A stretch of DNA of 64,000 nucleotides from contig CAJUTH010000011.1 of assembly GCA_910589275.1 (NCBI GenBank), forward strand, positions 19,256 through 83,255, given 5' to 3'. Position numbers and translations under genes: made by a program. This DNA is from an uncultured Dorea sp. GTDB lineage: Bacteria; Bacillota; Clostridia; Lachnospirales; Lachnospiraceae. This document shows, one piece after another, positions 16,726 through 26,013 of the stretch. The stretch's first letter is position 1. Every line of letters starts with the position of its first letter. Below the pieces are notes generated by a model. That model made no database searches. It saw only the letters and a program-made list of their open reading frames with translations, and had not been told where the DNA came from.

Positions 16726-18702
16726 ATGAATCAGAATCATTATCAGCTAATCTCATTATTAACCGCGCATGAAAAAAACAAATACAGCTATCATGATCTG
16801 TCGGAACAGCTCGGCCTTGGAAAACGGTCCATTGTCAACTATATCGGAGAGATCAATGAATTTCTGGCAAAAAATAACTTCCGCACCATCCGGATCCTAG
16901 CGGATAATACGGTGGAATTTAACTGCAGCGCCCATGAAATTAAGGAAATCCGCAGGCGTTATTTTTCGCTCCCGGCTTACGAATACCGCTATTCCTTTCA
17001 GGAGCGGATCACCATTATCAAACTGCTCCTATTCCGGTATAATAAGCTTCCTATGTCGGCCATTATGCACGCGTTGTCCACCAGCAAGGCCACCTGCCTT
17101 GCAGACATGAAAACAGTTGCAAGCGACTTAAAGCAGCAGCATATTTCCCTGATTTCGGATTCCGGCGGATATGCGGTAGACGTCAACGAAGTATTCCGCA
17201 GGGATTACCTGATCGTGGCCTTTCACTCCCTGCTAGACATGTCCGGCAATCAGGCCGGCGTGTCGGGAACCGAGATCTGGATCAGCCAGCATTTCAAGCT
17301 GGATCGGTACAACAAACGGCTGTTCCCAGTACTTACGTCATGGCAGCAAAAACACCGTTTGACTCTGGAAGGTTACCAGCTATTCCAGCTCAACTGGATA
17401 CTGGTCGTTATGCTGGAACGGATGAAGCAGGGCAATTACCTGACCGAATTTCCCACCCACAGCAATGCCGGCATCACGAATATCGCCCTTGACCTGCTGA
17501 CCAGACTCCCGGATACAGACCGGCTGGAAACGATCATGCCGGAGGTGCATTTCCTTGCGTCCTATCTGGAAGGGATCCAAATCATAGTGTCTCCGCAGCT
17601 TCCCCTTGGGAATATCCCCTCCAACGCGGTCATTCATACCTTCCTCGCCAATATTGCCGTGGATTTGAAGATCATGATCTTAAATGACGAGAAGCTGTTT
17701 GAGCAGCTATCCAACCATATTAAGAGCTTTTTTTCCATCCTTGAGCGCGATATTCCCTTCGACAGAAAGCTTTTGCAGGAACTTAAGAAAGAGTACCCCC
17801 GCATCTGCAGCTCTGTTAAAAATAACCTTTATATACTGGAGCAGAGTTTTCACCGCATTTACAACGAAGGCGAAACGACTTTCCTGATCATGCACATCGC
17901 CGCGGCGGTCTCCAGACTCCTGTCGGCAAACTGTGAATTTCATATCCTGTTCGTGTGTGATTCCGGCATTGCCACCAGCTCCTATATCATAGATAAACTG
18001 AATTATTACTGTAAGGTTGACAGCATACAGACCACCTCTTCCATTGAATTTCAGAACTATATCCGCAGCGCCGCCGCTCCTCCGAACCTGATCTTATCCT
18101 TTCACCCGGATATTGACACGAAGATTCCGGTTGTGCTGATATCCCCGGAGCTCTCGCCCGGCGATATTTCCTGTATACAGGAAAAGATGTATTCCTTCCG
18201 CACAAATGAGAATACCCTGATCACAAGAAGGATGCTCCCCCGGAAAGGCTTTCCGGCGGACAACATCATCCGTCCGGAGCTGATCGCCCTAGACTTGGAA
18301 GCGGATAGCTGGATCGACGCGATCCAGATGTGCGGCAATATCCTGCTGGCGGAAAATGCGATTGCCCAGAGCTATATCGATTCTATTATCCGCTCTGTGT
18401 ATATCAACGGCCCCTATTTCGTTTTCTGGCCCCATGTGGCGCTGGCTCACGCCGAGCCGTCTCCGGCCGGCCAAAACGTCTTTGCCGCAAGCATGATCCG
18501 GCTGAAACGGCCGGTGTGTTTCGGGAGCGAATACAACGATCCGGTTAAATACATTTTTTTATTTGTATCGTCGGAGTCAAAAGAAGATTCGGATAAGATG
18601 GTGAAACTGATCAATACCTGCGCAAGTCCTACCCTGTTTCAGAAGCTGGACGGGTGCGCCGCGGCAGACGAAGCGTTCCGCCTTATCATAAACGAATCAT
18701 AG
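16726..18702 (+). CDS. PRD-domain transcriptional activator with EIIB and EIIA modules
   Basis: This 658-residue regulator is of the MtlR/LicR type. An N-terminal HTH (ALGLGKRS-like LSEQLGLGKRSIVNYI at 26-41) is followed by two PTS-regulation domains with conserved His residues (for example EVHFLASYLEGIQI and FLIMHIAAAVSRLL). An EIIB-like domain comes next, with Cys in ILFVCDSGIATSS at about 409. The C-terminus is an EIIA-like domain with His in WPHVALAHAEPS at about 570. Such proteins sense PTS phosphorylation and switch on the linked operon when substrate flows. It is divergent from the E1alpha-to-RuBisCO-like operon, its likely target, and is followed by the DUF89 gene. Confidence 0.85.
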   Translation: MNQNHYQLISLLTAHEKNKYSYHDLSEQLGLGKRSIVNYIGEINEFLAKNNFRTIRILADNTVEFNCSAHEIKEIRRRYFSLPAYEYRYSFQERITIIKLLLFRYNKLPMSAIMHALSTSKATCLADMKTVASDLKQQHISLISDSGGYAVDVNEVFRRDYLIVAFHSLLDMSGNQAGVSGTEIWISQHFKLDRYNKRLFPVLTSWQQKHRLTLEGYQLFQLNWILVVMLERMKQGNYLTEFPTHSNAGITNIALDLLTRLPDTDRLETIMPEVHFLASYLEGIQIIVSPQLPLGNIPSNAVIHTFLANIAVDLKIMILNDEKLFEQLSNHIKSFFSILERDIPFDRKLLQELKKEYPRICSSVKNNLYILEQSFHRIYNEGETTFLIMHIAAAVSRLLSANCEFHILFVCDSGIATSSYIIDKLNYYCKVDSIQTTSSIEFQNYIRSAAAPPNLILSFHPDIDTKIPVVLISPELSPGDISCIQEKMYSFRTNENTLITRRMLPRKGFPADNIIRPELIALDLEADSWIDAIQMCGNILLAENAIAQSYIDSIIRSVYINGPYFVFWPHVALAHAEPSPAGQNVFAASMIRLKRPVCFGSEYNDPVKYIFLFVSSESKEDSDKMVKLINTCASPTLFQKLDGCAAADEAFRLIINES

Positions 18703-18763
18703 GAATACTGCCAAACGGTCTGCACCCGTACCGATAAAATCATTAAAAAGGAGATATTTAAAA

Positions 18764-19639
18764 ATGACTGCAAGATGGAATTCTGAATGCGTCAAATGCA
18801 TGGCGCACAAATTTTTAGGGGATTACCCGGAAACCGCCTCCGAAGCACAGCGGATGGAATATATGAGAAGGGTTTTCCTGATCCTTTCCTCCGCCAAACC
18901 GGAAGAAGGCGCTCCTGTCGTTACCGACTACATCCTAAAGCTCCAGAAGGAACTCTTCGGATATTCCTTCGATTTCACAGAGATCAAAGAATCCTTCAAC
19001 AGGCTGATGTTAGAGCAGGAGGAAAAAATCGCCGCAGACATTCAAAACGCGAAAGATCCGCTCCGGAGAGCGGTTCAGTATGTAATGACCGGGAATTATA
19101 TTGACTTCGGCGCATTAGATAACGTAGACAGCCGCAAATTATTCGAACTGCTGTCAAAGGCCGACCGTCAGGAAATTGACGAGAAACTATTCTCCGAACT
19201 CTGCGAAGACCTGAAATCCGCCCGCAGACTGGCTTATATCACCGACAACTGCGGCGAGATCGTTCTGGACAAGCTGCTGATCAGAACAATCCAGTCCCGG
19301 TTCCCGGATATCCATGTGAATATCATTGTCCGGGGCATGCCCGCCTTAAACGACGCCACCATAGAGGACGCCGTCCAGACCGGGCTGACGGATATTGCCA
19401 AGGTAACCGGAAACGGAACCGGCATCACCGGCACCTACCTTCCGGCGATTTCTGAGGAAGCCCGTCAGATCATTTACAATGCCGACATGCTGATCTCAAA
19501 AGGACAGGGAAACTTTGAGACGCTGCGCGGCTGCGGGCTGAACATCTACTACTTATTCCTGTGTAAATGCCAGCTATTTACCAAGCGTTTCCACAAGAAG
19601 CAGTATGAGGGGATCCTCACCAACGAGAAATATTATTGA
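18764..19639 (+). CDS. DUF89/ARMT1-family metal-dependent phosphatase
   Basis: This 291-residue protein belongs to DUF89 (PF01937). A CxxC pair at residues 9 and 12 (CVKC), the metal-site segment TDNCGE near 165, GMPALNDAT near 192, and SKGQGNFETL near 243 are family hallmarks. Characterised members are metal-dependent phosphatases that remove sugar phosphates or damaged metabolites. It has its own SD (AAGGAG) 61 bases after the PRD regulator. The genomic link to a PTS and a RuBisCO-like protein suggests dephosphorylation of a dead-end or intermediate keto-phosphate; this is inference. Confidence 0.8.
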   Translation: MTARWNSECVKCMAHKFLGDYPETASEAQRMEYMRRVFLILSSAKPEEGAPVVTDYILKLQKELFGYSFDFTEIKESFNRLMLEQEEKIAADIQNAKDPLRRAVQYVMTGNYIDFGALDNVDSRKLFELLSKADRQEIDEKLFSELCEDLKSARRLAYITDNCGEIVLDKLLIRTIQSRFPDIHVNIIVRGMPALNDATIEDAVQTGLTDIAKVTGNGTGITGTYLPAISEEARQIIYNADMLISKGQGNFETLRGCGLNIYYLFLCKCQLFTKRFHKKQYEGILTNEKYY

Positions 19640-19708
19640 TCCGCCATCAAGCTGCCGCGTCTGCGTTTGATGTCGTTGCTGATCGTAGCAATTCTAAATT
19701 ATACGCAT

Positions 19709-19757
19709 AAGAAATAGCCGTCCTGCTCTCGACAAAGTTTAGGAACGGCTATTCTTA
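19709..19757 (+). terminator. Terminator after the DUF89 gene
   Basis: A strong hairpin (AATAGCCGT paired with ACGGCTATT) flanked by A-rich and T-rich ends lies between the convergent DUF89 and AAA-like genes. It could serve both strands. Confidence 0.6.
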
Positions 19758-19868
19758 ATAGCAGTCATTAAATTTTCACCGGGAGGGATGATGTGCGCTC
19801 ACCCTTCATGAAAATAGCCCTGAAACATTCCTGTCCCAGAGCTTTCATTTACCTTTATTCTCTTTTAT

Positions 19869-21560
19869 TTATTTTCCTGCCAGCATGACCTTGCACCGCT
19901 TTTTATAACACGCAATCCCGTATTTCAAGATATTCTCTACCCCATCGTCTTCAAGGTCATCCTCATACTTTGTATATTCGATCTGTTTCAATGCCTCCTT
20001 GCATGCCTTGTCCAGATTCCCGTCATGGGCATATTTTACTTCTATGATGATCCCCATATCCCCAGTATCCGGTTCTGCAAGGATATCCGCATATCCCTCT
20101 CCCATTTCCCGGTTGGAAGAAATCCCCCACCTAGTTTTCACTCCTAAGATTCCAAGCAGAACACCATGATAAAAGCTCTCTTTCATACCTGTTCTTACCG
20201 CTGTATCCCGGATACTGATGGTCTTCCTTAAATATTCTGTAAATGTCTTTTCTACATTTTCTACATCTTCATTTTGCAAGGCATCACAAAAACGGTTCAG
20301 CATATCCCCGTCTTTCCGGACATTTTCTTTAAAAAAATCCATAATCTGCGTCACAAAAATATCCCGGATTTCCAGATTGGGAATCGCCAGTTTCATCTGT
20401 CTCCCCTCTGCTTTCCCACGCTGGGTCAGATAACCGGTGGTAAAGAGCAGGCTCCAAATATTGTCTATAGACTGAAAAGCTTCCGCATACGTGAGTTCCT
20501 GATGGATTTCCTTTGTAATAACTTCCCCCGCTATCAGACACTCAATCTCCCGTTTAGTCGTCGCATTCGCCGATTCTTCTATAAACCGTTTCACCGCGTC
20601 ATTGCTGCTGGTGTTAATCCAGTAATTTTCCGGCTGCGCGTCTTTATCATCCAATAATGAATCACAGTAATTTAAAACATCCCATGGACAATATACATCT
20701 ACATTGCCAAAATGATATCCATCATACCATTTCTTTGCAGCATCATAACAATCCGGATATCCATAATATGCTAAAAGCGACCTTACTTCTGCGTCCGTAA
20801 ATCCAAAATACTCATCAAACCGTACATCCGTAACGGAACGCACTTTCAGGTTATTGAGCCCGGTAAAGATACTCTCCTTTGAAATCCGAAGACACCCGGT
20901 CAATACCGCTAATTTCAGGCTGCTGTTTGTCTTCAGCGCCTCTCCAAGCAGGCTTCGGATCAGGGAAATCATCTGATCGTAGTATCCGTTCGCATGGGCT
21001 TTTGCCAATGGGACGTCATATTCGTCAATCAGCAGGATCACCTTTGTACCATAATGCTTTTCCAGAATCCCCGACAACTGCCTTAAGCTGCTGCCAAACG
21101 TACCTTCATTCATATTTCTATCCAGAAGGTCTTTGTAGGCTGTTTTATCATGCTCATTCAGCTTTTCACTTTCCAAAAGAAAATAGAACTTTGCCGCCGC
21201 TTCTATGATAACCTGAACTGCCATTTGATAAGCGATCTCATAGGATCTCGCGTCAATCCCTTTCAGGGAAACCGAAATAACCGGATATTTTCCCATATGT
21301 TCCTCACAGAGCGCAGTTTCCTTTGAAATATCCAGCCCGTCAAAAATGCGTTTATCCCCATTCATAGAGAAAAAATGTTCCAGCATACTCATATTCAGCG
21401 TTTTTCCAAATCTTCTGGGGCGGGTAAACAGATTTACTTCTCCCCAGTTGTTAAGAAGTTCCCTGATCAGACCAGTTTTATCAATATAGTAAAAATCATC
21501 GGAATAAAATTTTTCGAAATTTTCAATCCCGATCGGAAGTTTCTTTTTTCTCATCTCCAT
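19869..21560 (-). CDS. AAA-ATPase-like protein, second copy
   Basis: This paralogue of the protein at 5202-6923 is about 563 residues from the start chosen at 21560, which AAGGAG supports. It has LPIGIENFEKF, the P-loop RPRRFGKTLNMS, Walker B VILLIDEYDVPLA, and a C-terminal PD-(D/E)XK core with MGIIIEVKYAH. The two copies are clearly diverged along their length, so they are not a recent duplication. It stands alone, with its own short promoter region to 21724. Biological role unknown. Confidence 0.8.
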   Translation of the reverse strand: MEMRKKKLPIGIENFEKFYSDDFYYIDKTGLIRELLNNWGEVNLFTRPRRFGKTLNMSMLEHFFSMNGDKRIFDGLDISKETALCEEHMGKYPVISVSLKGIDARSYEIAYQMAVQVIIEAAAKFYFLLESEKLNEHDKTAYKDLLDRNMNEGTFGSSLRQLSGILEKHYGTKVILLIDEYDVPLAKAHANGYYDQMISLIRSLLGEALKTNSSLKLAVLTGCLRISKESIFTGLNNLKVRSVTDVRFDEYFGFTDAEVRSLLAYYGYPDCYDAAKKWYDGYHFGNVDVYCPWDVLNYCDSLLDDKDAQPENYWINTSSNDAVKRFIEESANATTKREIECLIAGEVITKEIHQELTYAEAFQSIDNIWSLLFTTGYLTQRGKAEGRQMKLAIPNLEIRDIFVTQIMDFFKENVRKDGDMLNRFCDALQNEDVENVEKTFTEYLRKTISIRDTAVRTGMKESFYHGVLLGILGVKTRWGISSNREMGEGYADILAEPDTGDMGIIIEVKYAHDGNLDKACKEALKQIEYTKYEDDLEDDGVENILKYGIACYKKRCKVMLAGK

Positions 21561-21661
21561 CTCTTTACACGCTCCTTCCGTCATTATCAAACTGTTTTCT
21601 GCCTCAGATTCTACTTAAATACATTATAGCAACTAAGCAGCAGCTTTTCCACAGAAATCTT

Positions 21662-21692
21662 GTAACAGTTCAGCCTTCGACCTCACTGTTAC
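21662..21692. repeat. GTTACTAT-type palindromic repeat, variant copy
   Basis: GTAACAGT and ACTGTTAC are perfect arms around a 15-base centre containing GCC and a TGAG-like half. It resembles the hairpins at 8324, 25813 and 41485 in layout. It sits downstream of the MATE gene. Confidence 0.45.
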
Positions 21693-21724
21693 GAAATCTT
21701 CCGCTTCCCAAAGCATCCAGATAT

Positions 21725-23068
21725 TTATGTAATCTTTTTAAAGGCTGCCGTGAACAAAATTCCCTTCGCAACGGAAGAGACCGTCAGCGCCCACCAGATT
21801 CCCCGTAATCCAAGCTCTGTTCCGGAAAGCGCTAGCGCAAGGGGTATCCTCGCACCGGTAAGCAGGATGCTGATCACGCTGCAGAGCTTCGTCCTGCCCA
21901 GACCGGACAGGGCGCCTACCGTCATAAGCTCCACGCACATAAAAGCCTCTCCGAACCCTAGGATAACCAGATATCCCACCGATTCGCCGATCACCTCCGC
22001 CTCATGGAAAAAGATCTGCGAAATCGGCCGCGGAAAGCAGAGAAAGATTAAGGTGATCATACTTCCCCACACTGCCGTCGTCCAAAAGGAGACCCGGTAG
22101 CCCTTCCTTACCCGCTCCATCTGTCCGGCGCCGTAATTCTGGGCCGTAAACGCATTGATTGCCGCCGCGAAACCGTCCGCCGTATTCCACGACACAGCCT
22201 CCACCTGTCCGCCTACCCGCTGCACCGCCACGGCTCCCGGACCAAATGACGCCGCCATGCGCGCCAGCGCCATAGAAATCATGCAATATGCCGTTCCCTG
22301 TATTGCTGTCGGCGTTCCGATCCGGAACACCCCCCGGTAAAATCTTTTCTCTGTCAGCTTCCCCATGCGGATTCCGGCCAGCGCCCGATATTCGCCCCCG
22401 CTGTTTCCCGCTCTGAGAACCATCACCAGCATTACCACAAACTGCGCCGACACGGTAGCCGCCGCCGCGCCGTTCGCTTCCATTCTCGGAAATGGGCCGA
22501 GTCCGAGGATCAGCACCGGATCCAGCGCCATATTCAGCGCCAGCCCTATCCCATTTGCAAGAAGCGGCGTCTTTGAGTCGCCCTGCGCCGTATAGAGTCC
22601 TGTCAGCACCACCGTCAGGTAAGAAAATAATACAAAGCCGCAGGTAATCCGCATATAGCCCTCAGCATACCCAACGGCCTTGGCGTCTCCCAAATGAAAC
22701 AGCGCCACCAGCCCTTCTGTAAAGACGACGCTGATCAGGGCAAATACAATCCCAAATACCACGACAATCTGCAGCGCCGCCTTCGCGTACTCTCCTGCTT
22801 CCTCCTGTCTGCCCCGGCCAAACGCCTGAGCGGCATTGACCTGACCTCCCATTCTCGCCAGAGAAGACAGGCCCTGCGACAGCCAGATATACATTCCGCC
22901 CACTCCGACTCCCGCCACAGCTTTTGAGCCAAGCATCCCGATCCATGCCATATCCGTAATGCTGTAAACCGTATTTAAGAAAGACGACGCCATGATCGGC
23001 ACCGCCAGCGCAACCAGCGACCTTAGGATCGGCCCTTCTGTTAATGTAATCTGTCTGCTATTCCTCAT
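21725..23068 (-). CDS. MATE-family efflux transporter
   Basis: This 447-residue integral membrane protein has about twelve hydrophobic helices in two related halves. The N-terminal LTEGPILRSLVALAVPIMAS and the early VYSITDMAWIGMLG segment are typical of the DinF/NorM superfamily. These proteins export cationic drugs or metabolites with Na+ or H+. Its start lies two bases after the stop of the putative selenoprotein gene, so the two are likely co-translated. Confidence 0.88.
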   Translation of the reverse strand: MRNSRQITLTEGPILRSLVALAVPIMASSFLNTVYSITDMAWIGMLGSKAVAGVGVGGMYIWLSQGLSSLARMGGQVNAAQAFGRGRQEEAGEYAKAALQIVVVFGIVFALISVVFTEGLVALFHLGDAKAVGYAEGYMRITCGFVLFSYLTVVLTGLYTAQGDSKTPLLANGIGLALNMALDPVLILGLGPFPRMEANGAAAATVSAQFVVMLVMVLRAGNSGGEYRALAGIRMGKLTEKRFYRGVFRIGTPTAIQGTAYCMISMALARMAASFGPGAVAVQRVGGQVEAVSWNTADGFAAAINAFTAQNYGAGQMERVRKGYRVSFWTTAVWGSMITLIFLCFPRPISQIFFHEAEVIGESVGYLVILGFGEAFMCVELMTVGALSGLGRTKLCSVISILLTGARIPLALALSGTELGLRGIWWALTVSSVAKGILFTAAFKKIT

Positions 23069-23069
23069 A

Positions 23070-23396
23070 TCATTCCTCTTCTTCGTTACTGCTGCCTCCG
23101 TTCACAGCAAACCCCTCCGTCTCAAACGTGCTGATCCACGGATATTCCATATAACGGACCGCCGGCTGTCCGCAGATCTCAACGCCCTCCGCCGGATAAT
23201 ACACTCTGCCCAGCACGCTCTCGTCATAACGATAACCTTTCCCGGTATAATACGATTCTTCCTTATCAGCAAATCCTACTGACAGCTCCATACGCGGAGG
23301 CGCGCATCAGCTCGTATACCGGATCACATCAAGAACAATATCCCGGTACCCTCTTTTGTTCAGATAGGAAATCGCATTTTCATTCAACTCTACCAT
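23070..23396 (-). CDS. CC/Se-motif family selenoprotein (UGA read as Sec)
   Basis: A 108-codon frame runs from an ATG at 23396 to 23070 with one internal TGA (23307-23309), directly followed by a Cys codon, giving ...VIRYTS-U-CAPP... The part before the TGA (29 residues, MVELNENAISYLNKRGYRD) and the part after are in the same frame. The layout matches the CC/Se family, in which a UC or CC pair follows a short N-terminal beta-alpha-beta segment. GGAG lies 9 bases before the ATG. Just after the TGA a hairpin (CTCC with GGAG, loop GCGUAU) could be a bacterial SECIS, though a little close. Standard gene calling would show only a 73-residue fragment from 23291. Function of the family unknown. Confidence 0.72.
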
Positions 23397-23432
23397 CGCT
23401 TCCCACTCCTTTATGACATTGCAGCGCCTAAA

Positions 23433-23461
23433 ATTCCTGCGGCCATATCCTCCGCAGGAAT
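23433..23461 (-). terminator. Hairpin after rubredoxin/GltS-like gene
   Basis: ATTCCTGCGG pairs with CCGCAGGAAT, followed by TTTTA on the minus strand. It lies between the flavoprotein and the selenoprotein gene and may be a weak or partial terminator. Confidence 0.45.
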
Positions 23462-23467
23462 CCTGTT

Positions 23468-24880
23468 CTATGCATGTCTGATATTGGTAAATTCAGAAAT
23501 CTCCCGGCTGACCGTACACAGATCCTCCGCCGTAAGATCATGAATATCCGCATGTCCCGTAATTCTGGCAAATGTCTTCAGCTCTCCGGTACAGCAGTTC
23601 AGATAATTCGCCACCCTCTTTGCGGCCGCTTCCACATGGAGCCTGCTTCTTAGCTCTTCATCCTGTGTCGCCACCCCTGCCGGACACATTCCCGAACCGC
23701 AGATCCGGTACTGCTGACAGGCCGCCGCAACCATTGCCGCAGAAGCGACTGCAACCGCGTCCGCGCCCATGGCAATTGCCTTGGCAAAATCCGAGGAAAC
23801 CCTTAAGCCCCCGGTGATTACAAGCTCAATGTCCGACTTCACGCTGTCCAAATATTTTCTCGCCCGGTACAGAGCGTAAATCGTCGGAACGCTGGTAGAA
23901 TCCCGGATAATGGCCGGCGACGCGCCCGTAGCTCCGCCTCTTCCATCTATCGTAATGAAATCCGGCTCCGCATATACTGCAAATTCCATATCCCTCTCGA
24001 TTCTGCCCGCCGCTATCTTAATTCCCACCGGCCTTCCGTCGCTTCTTGTACGCAGTTCCGATACCAGCGCCCTCAGATCTTCTCTCGTGTGAATCCCCGG
24101 AAGCTTCGACGGACTGATCACGTCCTCTCCCAGCGGCTTATTCCGGATCTTCGCAATCTCCGGCGTCACCTTGCTTCCCGGCAGATGACCTCCCATCCCC
24201 GGCTTGGTTCCCTGCCCGATCTTGATCTCAATGGCGTCTGAACTCCTCAGGTTCTCCTCCGTCACACTATACTGGTTGGGCACATATTCAAAGATGTACC
24301 GGTAAGCCGCCGCCTTTTCCTCCGGCAGGATTCCTCCCTCACCGCTGCACATGGCGGTCTTTGCCATCGCGCTTCCCATTGCCAGAGCAGTTTTTGTCTC
24401 CTTCGACAGCGCTCCGAAGGACATATGGGAAATGTATACCGGCGTTCCAAGTATCATCGGCCTTTTGGCATGTTTGCCGATAACGGTCATGGTAGATACC
24501 GGAGCATGCTCGTCCAAAGGCATTGGATCAAGCTGCGCCCCAAGTATCAGGATATCATCCCAATTTGGCATCGGCATCTGCGTGCCCATCGCCTCAATGA
24601 TACTCTTCCCAGTCACCGCCATCTCATGGATTTCCTTCATATAGCGGTAATCCGCATCCGTTTTCTGGGTCTCCTTCGGATATTCCAGCGAAAGCTCCTC
24701 TTCCGCTCTCTCCCCTTCTGCCTGTGCCGTTTCCGGCTCCTTCCTCTCCCCCTGAGATTCCATGGGGACAAATTTATCCGCCGGCTGCTTACATAAGGGA
24801 CACTCCGTCAATTCCGAAAACTTTCTGCCTTCCTTCTCTTCATCAAAAATATATCCGCAGACACTGCATTTATAAATCAT
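23468..24880 (-). CDS. Rubredoxin-domain glutamate-synthase-like FMN protein
   Basis: This 470-residue protein joins a short rubredoxin-like domain (Cys 5, 8, 27 and 30 in YKCSVCGY and TECPLCK) to the FMN-binding TIM-barrel domain of glutamate synthase large chain. In the barrel I see GKHAKRPMILGTPVYIS, PGMGGHLPGSKVT, TIDGRGGATGASP and the Fe-S-type segment CGSGMCPAGVATQDEE. It lacks the amidotransferase and the C-terminal GltB domains, so it is not a full glutamate synthase. A stand-alone FMN oxidoreductase taking electrons from the rubredoxin part is likely; the true substrate is unknown. It follows the PNP gene by 39 bases. Confidence 0.8.
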   Translation of the reverse strand: MIYKCSVCGYIFDEEKEGRKFSELTECPLCKQPADKFVPMESQGERKEPETAQAEGERAEEELSLEYPKETQKTDADYRYMKEIHEMAVTGKSIIEAMGTQMPMPNWDDILILGAQLDPMPLDEHAPVSTMTVIGKHAKRPMILGTPVYISHMSFGALSKETKTALAMGSAMAKTAMCSGEGGILPEEKAAAYRYIFEYVPNQYSVTEENLRSSDAIEIKIGQGTKPGMGGHLPGSKVTPEIAKIRNKPLGEDVISPSKLPGIHTREDLRALVSELRTRSDGRPVGIKIAAGRIERDMEFAVYAEPDFITIDGRGGATGASPAIIRDSTSVPTIYALYRARKYLDSVKSDIELVITGGLRVSSDFAKAIAMGADAVAVASAAMVAAACQQYRICGSGMCPAGVATQDEELRSRLHVEAAAKRVANYLNCCTGELKTFARITGHADIHDLTAEDLCTVSREISEFTNIRHA

Positions 24881-24919
24881 ATCTCTATCTCCTTTTTATC
24901 TTTTGCATACGCCAAAAAC

Positions 24920-25741
24920 TCAAATGCGCAAAATCATCTCCGCCACAAGCGCCTCAAAAGAATCCTTCACCCGGTTCGCCGCCTCCTGAACCTCCTTATG
25001 ATCCAATGGCTGGTCAAGGATTCCCGCCGCCATATTCGTCAGGCAGGAAATACCGCAGACCTTAAGCCCCATATGCCGTGCCGCAATGGCCTCGCAGGCC
25101 GTGCTCATGCCGACCGCATCCGCTCCCAGTCCCCGAAACATCCGGATTTCTGCCGGGCTCTCATAATTAGGCCCCTGCCACTGCAGATACACGCCCCGCT
25201 TTACAGAAATCTTAAGCTCTCCGGCAATCTCTTCAATCTTTTCCAGTATCTCTCTATCGTAAATCTTGCTCATATCTGGGAACCGGGTCCCCAGCTCTTG
25301 TATATTAGCGCCTCGTAATGGGCTTGGGACAAACGCTGATATCTGGTCTTCTATCATCATCAGATCCCCCGGCTTGTACTCCAGATTTACGCTGCCCGCC
25401 GCATTTGTAAGAATCAGGGTCTTTGCTCCCAGCATGCCCATCAGCCGGATCGGCATTACCACCTCTTCCATCTCATAGCCCTCGTAATAGTGTACCCGGC
25501 CTTTCATCACCACAACCGGCACGTCCTTCACATAGCCAAAGATAAATTTCCCCTCATGGCCGGCTACTGTAGATACCGGAAATCCTTCAATGTCCGTATA
25601 TTCCACTTCCGCCTTCACATCAACCCTCTCGGCGAACCCTCCCAGACCGGAACCGAGAACCAGCGCCAGCTCTGGAACGAAGTCTGTCTTTGTTCTGATT
25701 GCGGCAATCGCCGCCTCTAATCCTTTGTATCCCTTCGCCAT
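24920..25741 (-). CDS. punA: Purine-nucleoside phosphorylase (trimeric, PunA type)
   Basis: This 273-residue enzyme splits purine nucleosides with phosphate into base and ribose 1-phosphate. The family motifs are LVLGSGLGGFAERV near residue 28, STVAGHEGKF with the phosphate-site His, MKGRVHYYEGY, and TNAAGSVNLEYKPGDLM. The C-terminal DHKEVQEAANRV block is also typical of this trimeric class. A clear promoter lies directly upstream. It is the first gene of a minus-strand set that goes on to the GltS-like, selenoprotein and MATE genes. Confidence 0.92.
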   Translation of the reverse strand: MAKGYKGLEAAIAAIRTKTDFVPELALVLGSGLGGFAERVDVKAEVEYTDIEGFPVSTVAGHEGKFIFGYVKDVPVVVMKGRVHYYEGYEMEEVVMPIRLMGMLGAKTLILTNAAGSVNLEYKPGDLMMIEDQISAFVPSPLRGANIQELGTRFPDMSKIYDREILEKIEEIAGELKISVKRGVYLQWQGPNYESPAEIRMFRGLGADAVGMSTACEAIAARHMGLKVCGISCLTNMAAGILDQPLDHKEVQEAANRVKDSFEALVAEMILRI

Positions 25742-25777
25742 AGTAAATCCTCCTAGTCAATTATTTCTGTTTTCTTT

Positions 25778-25806
25778 ATTATAATCCATCCTTAATACTT
25801 CTTCAA
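25778..25806 (-). promoter_or_regulatory. Promoter of the PNP gene
   Basis: On the minus strand TTGAAG and TATAAT are 17 bases apart, about 37 bases before the PNP start, with TAGGAGG at SD distance. A palindromic repeat sits just upstream of the -35 box. Confidence 0.65.
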
Positions 25807-25812
25807 TCAATT

Positions 25813-25849
25813 GTTGCTATGAGCCGCCTTCTAGGCCGTGAACAGTGTC
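25813..25849. repeat. GTTACTAT-type palindromic repeat, copy near PNP
   Basis: GTTGCTATGAGCCGCC and its partner ending GGCCGTGAACAGTG form a hairpin similar to those at 8324 and 41485. Further inverted segments follow up to about 25920, for example CAGTAA with TTACTG. No gene is seen in the 272-bp gap between PNP and hemerythrin. Confidence 0.5.
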
Positions 25850-26013
25850 AAATCCCATTCGCGAAGCGAATTTTAAATGGATTTGCGAAGGTTACTGCGA
25901 ACGGAGTAAACAGTAAAAAAATTGAGCGTGGAATAGAGTACCTAAAATCTGTTACACGAATACTATAACATTGTATACAGTTTGTCAAAAGGTATTTTTT
26001 AGGAGGCTAACAG

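Noticed and set aside
23070..23291. A separate 73-residue hypothetical protein
   Set aside because: The same frame continues upstream through a TGA to a better start, giving a selenoprotein; 23291 has no SD.
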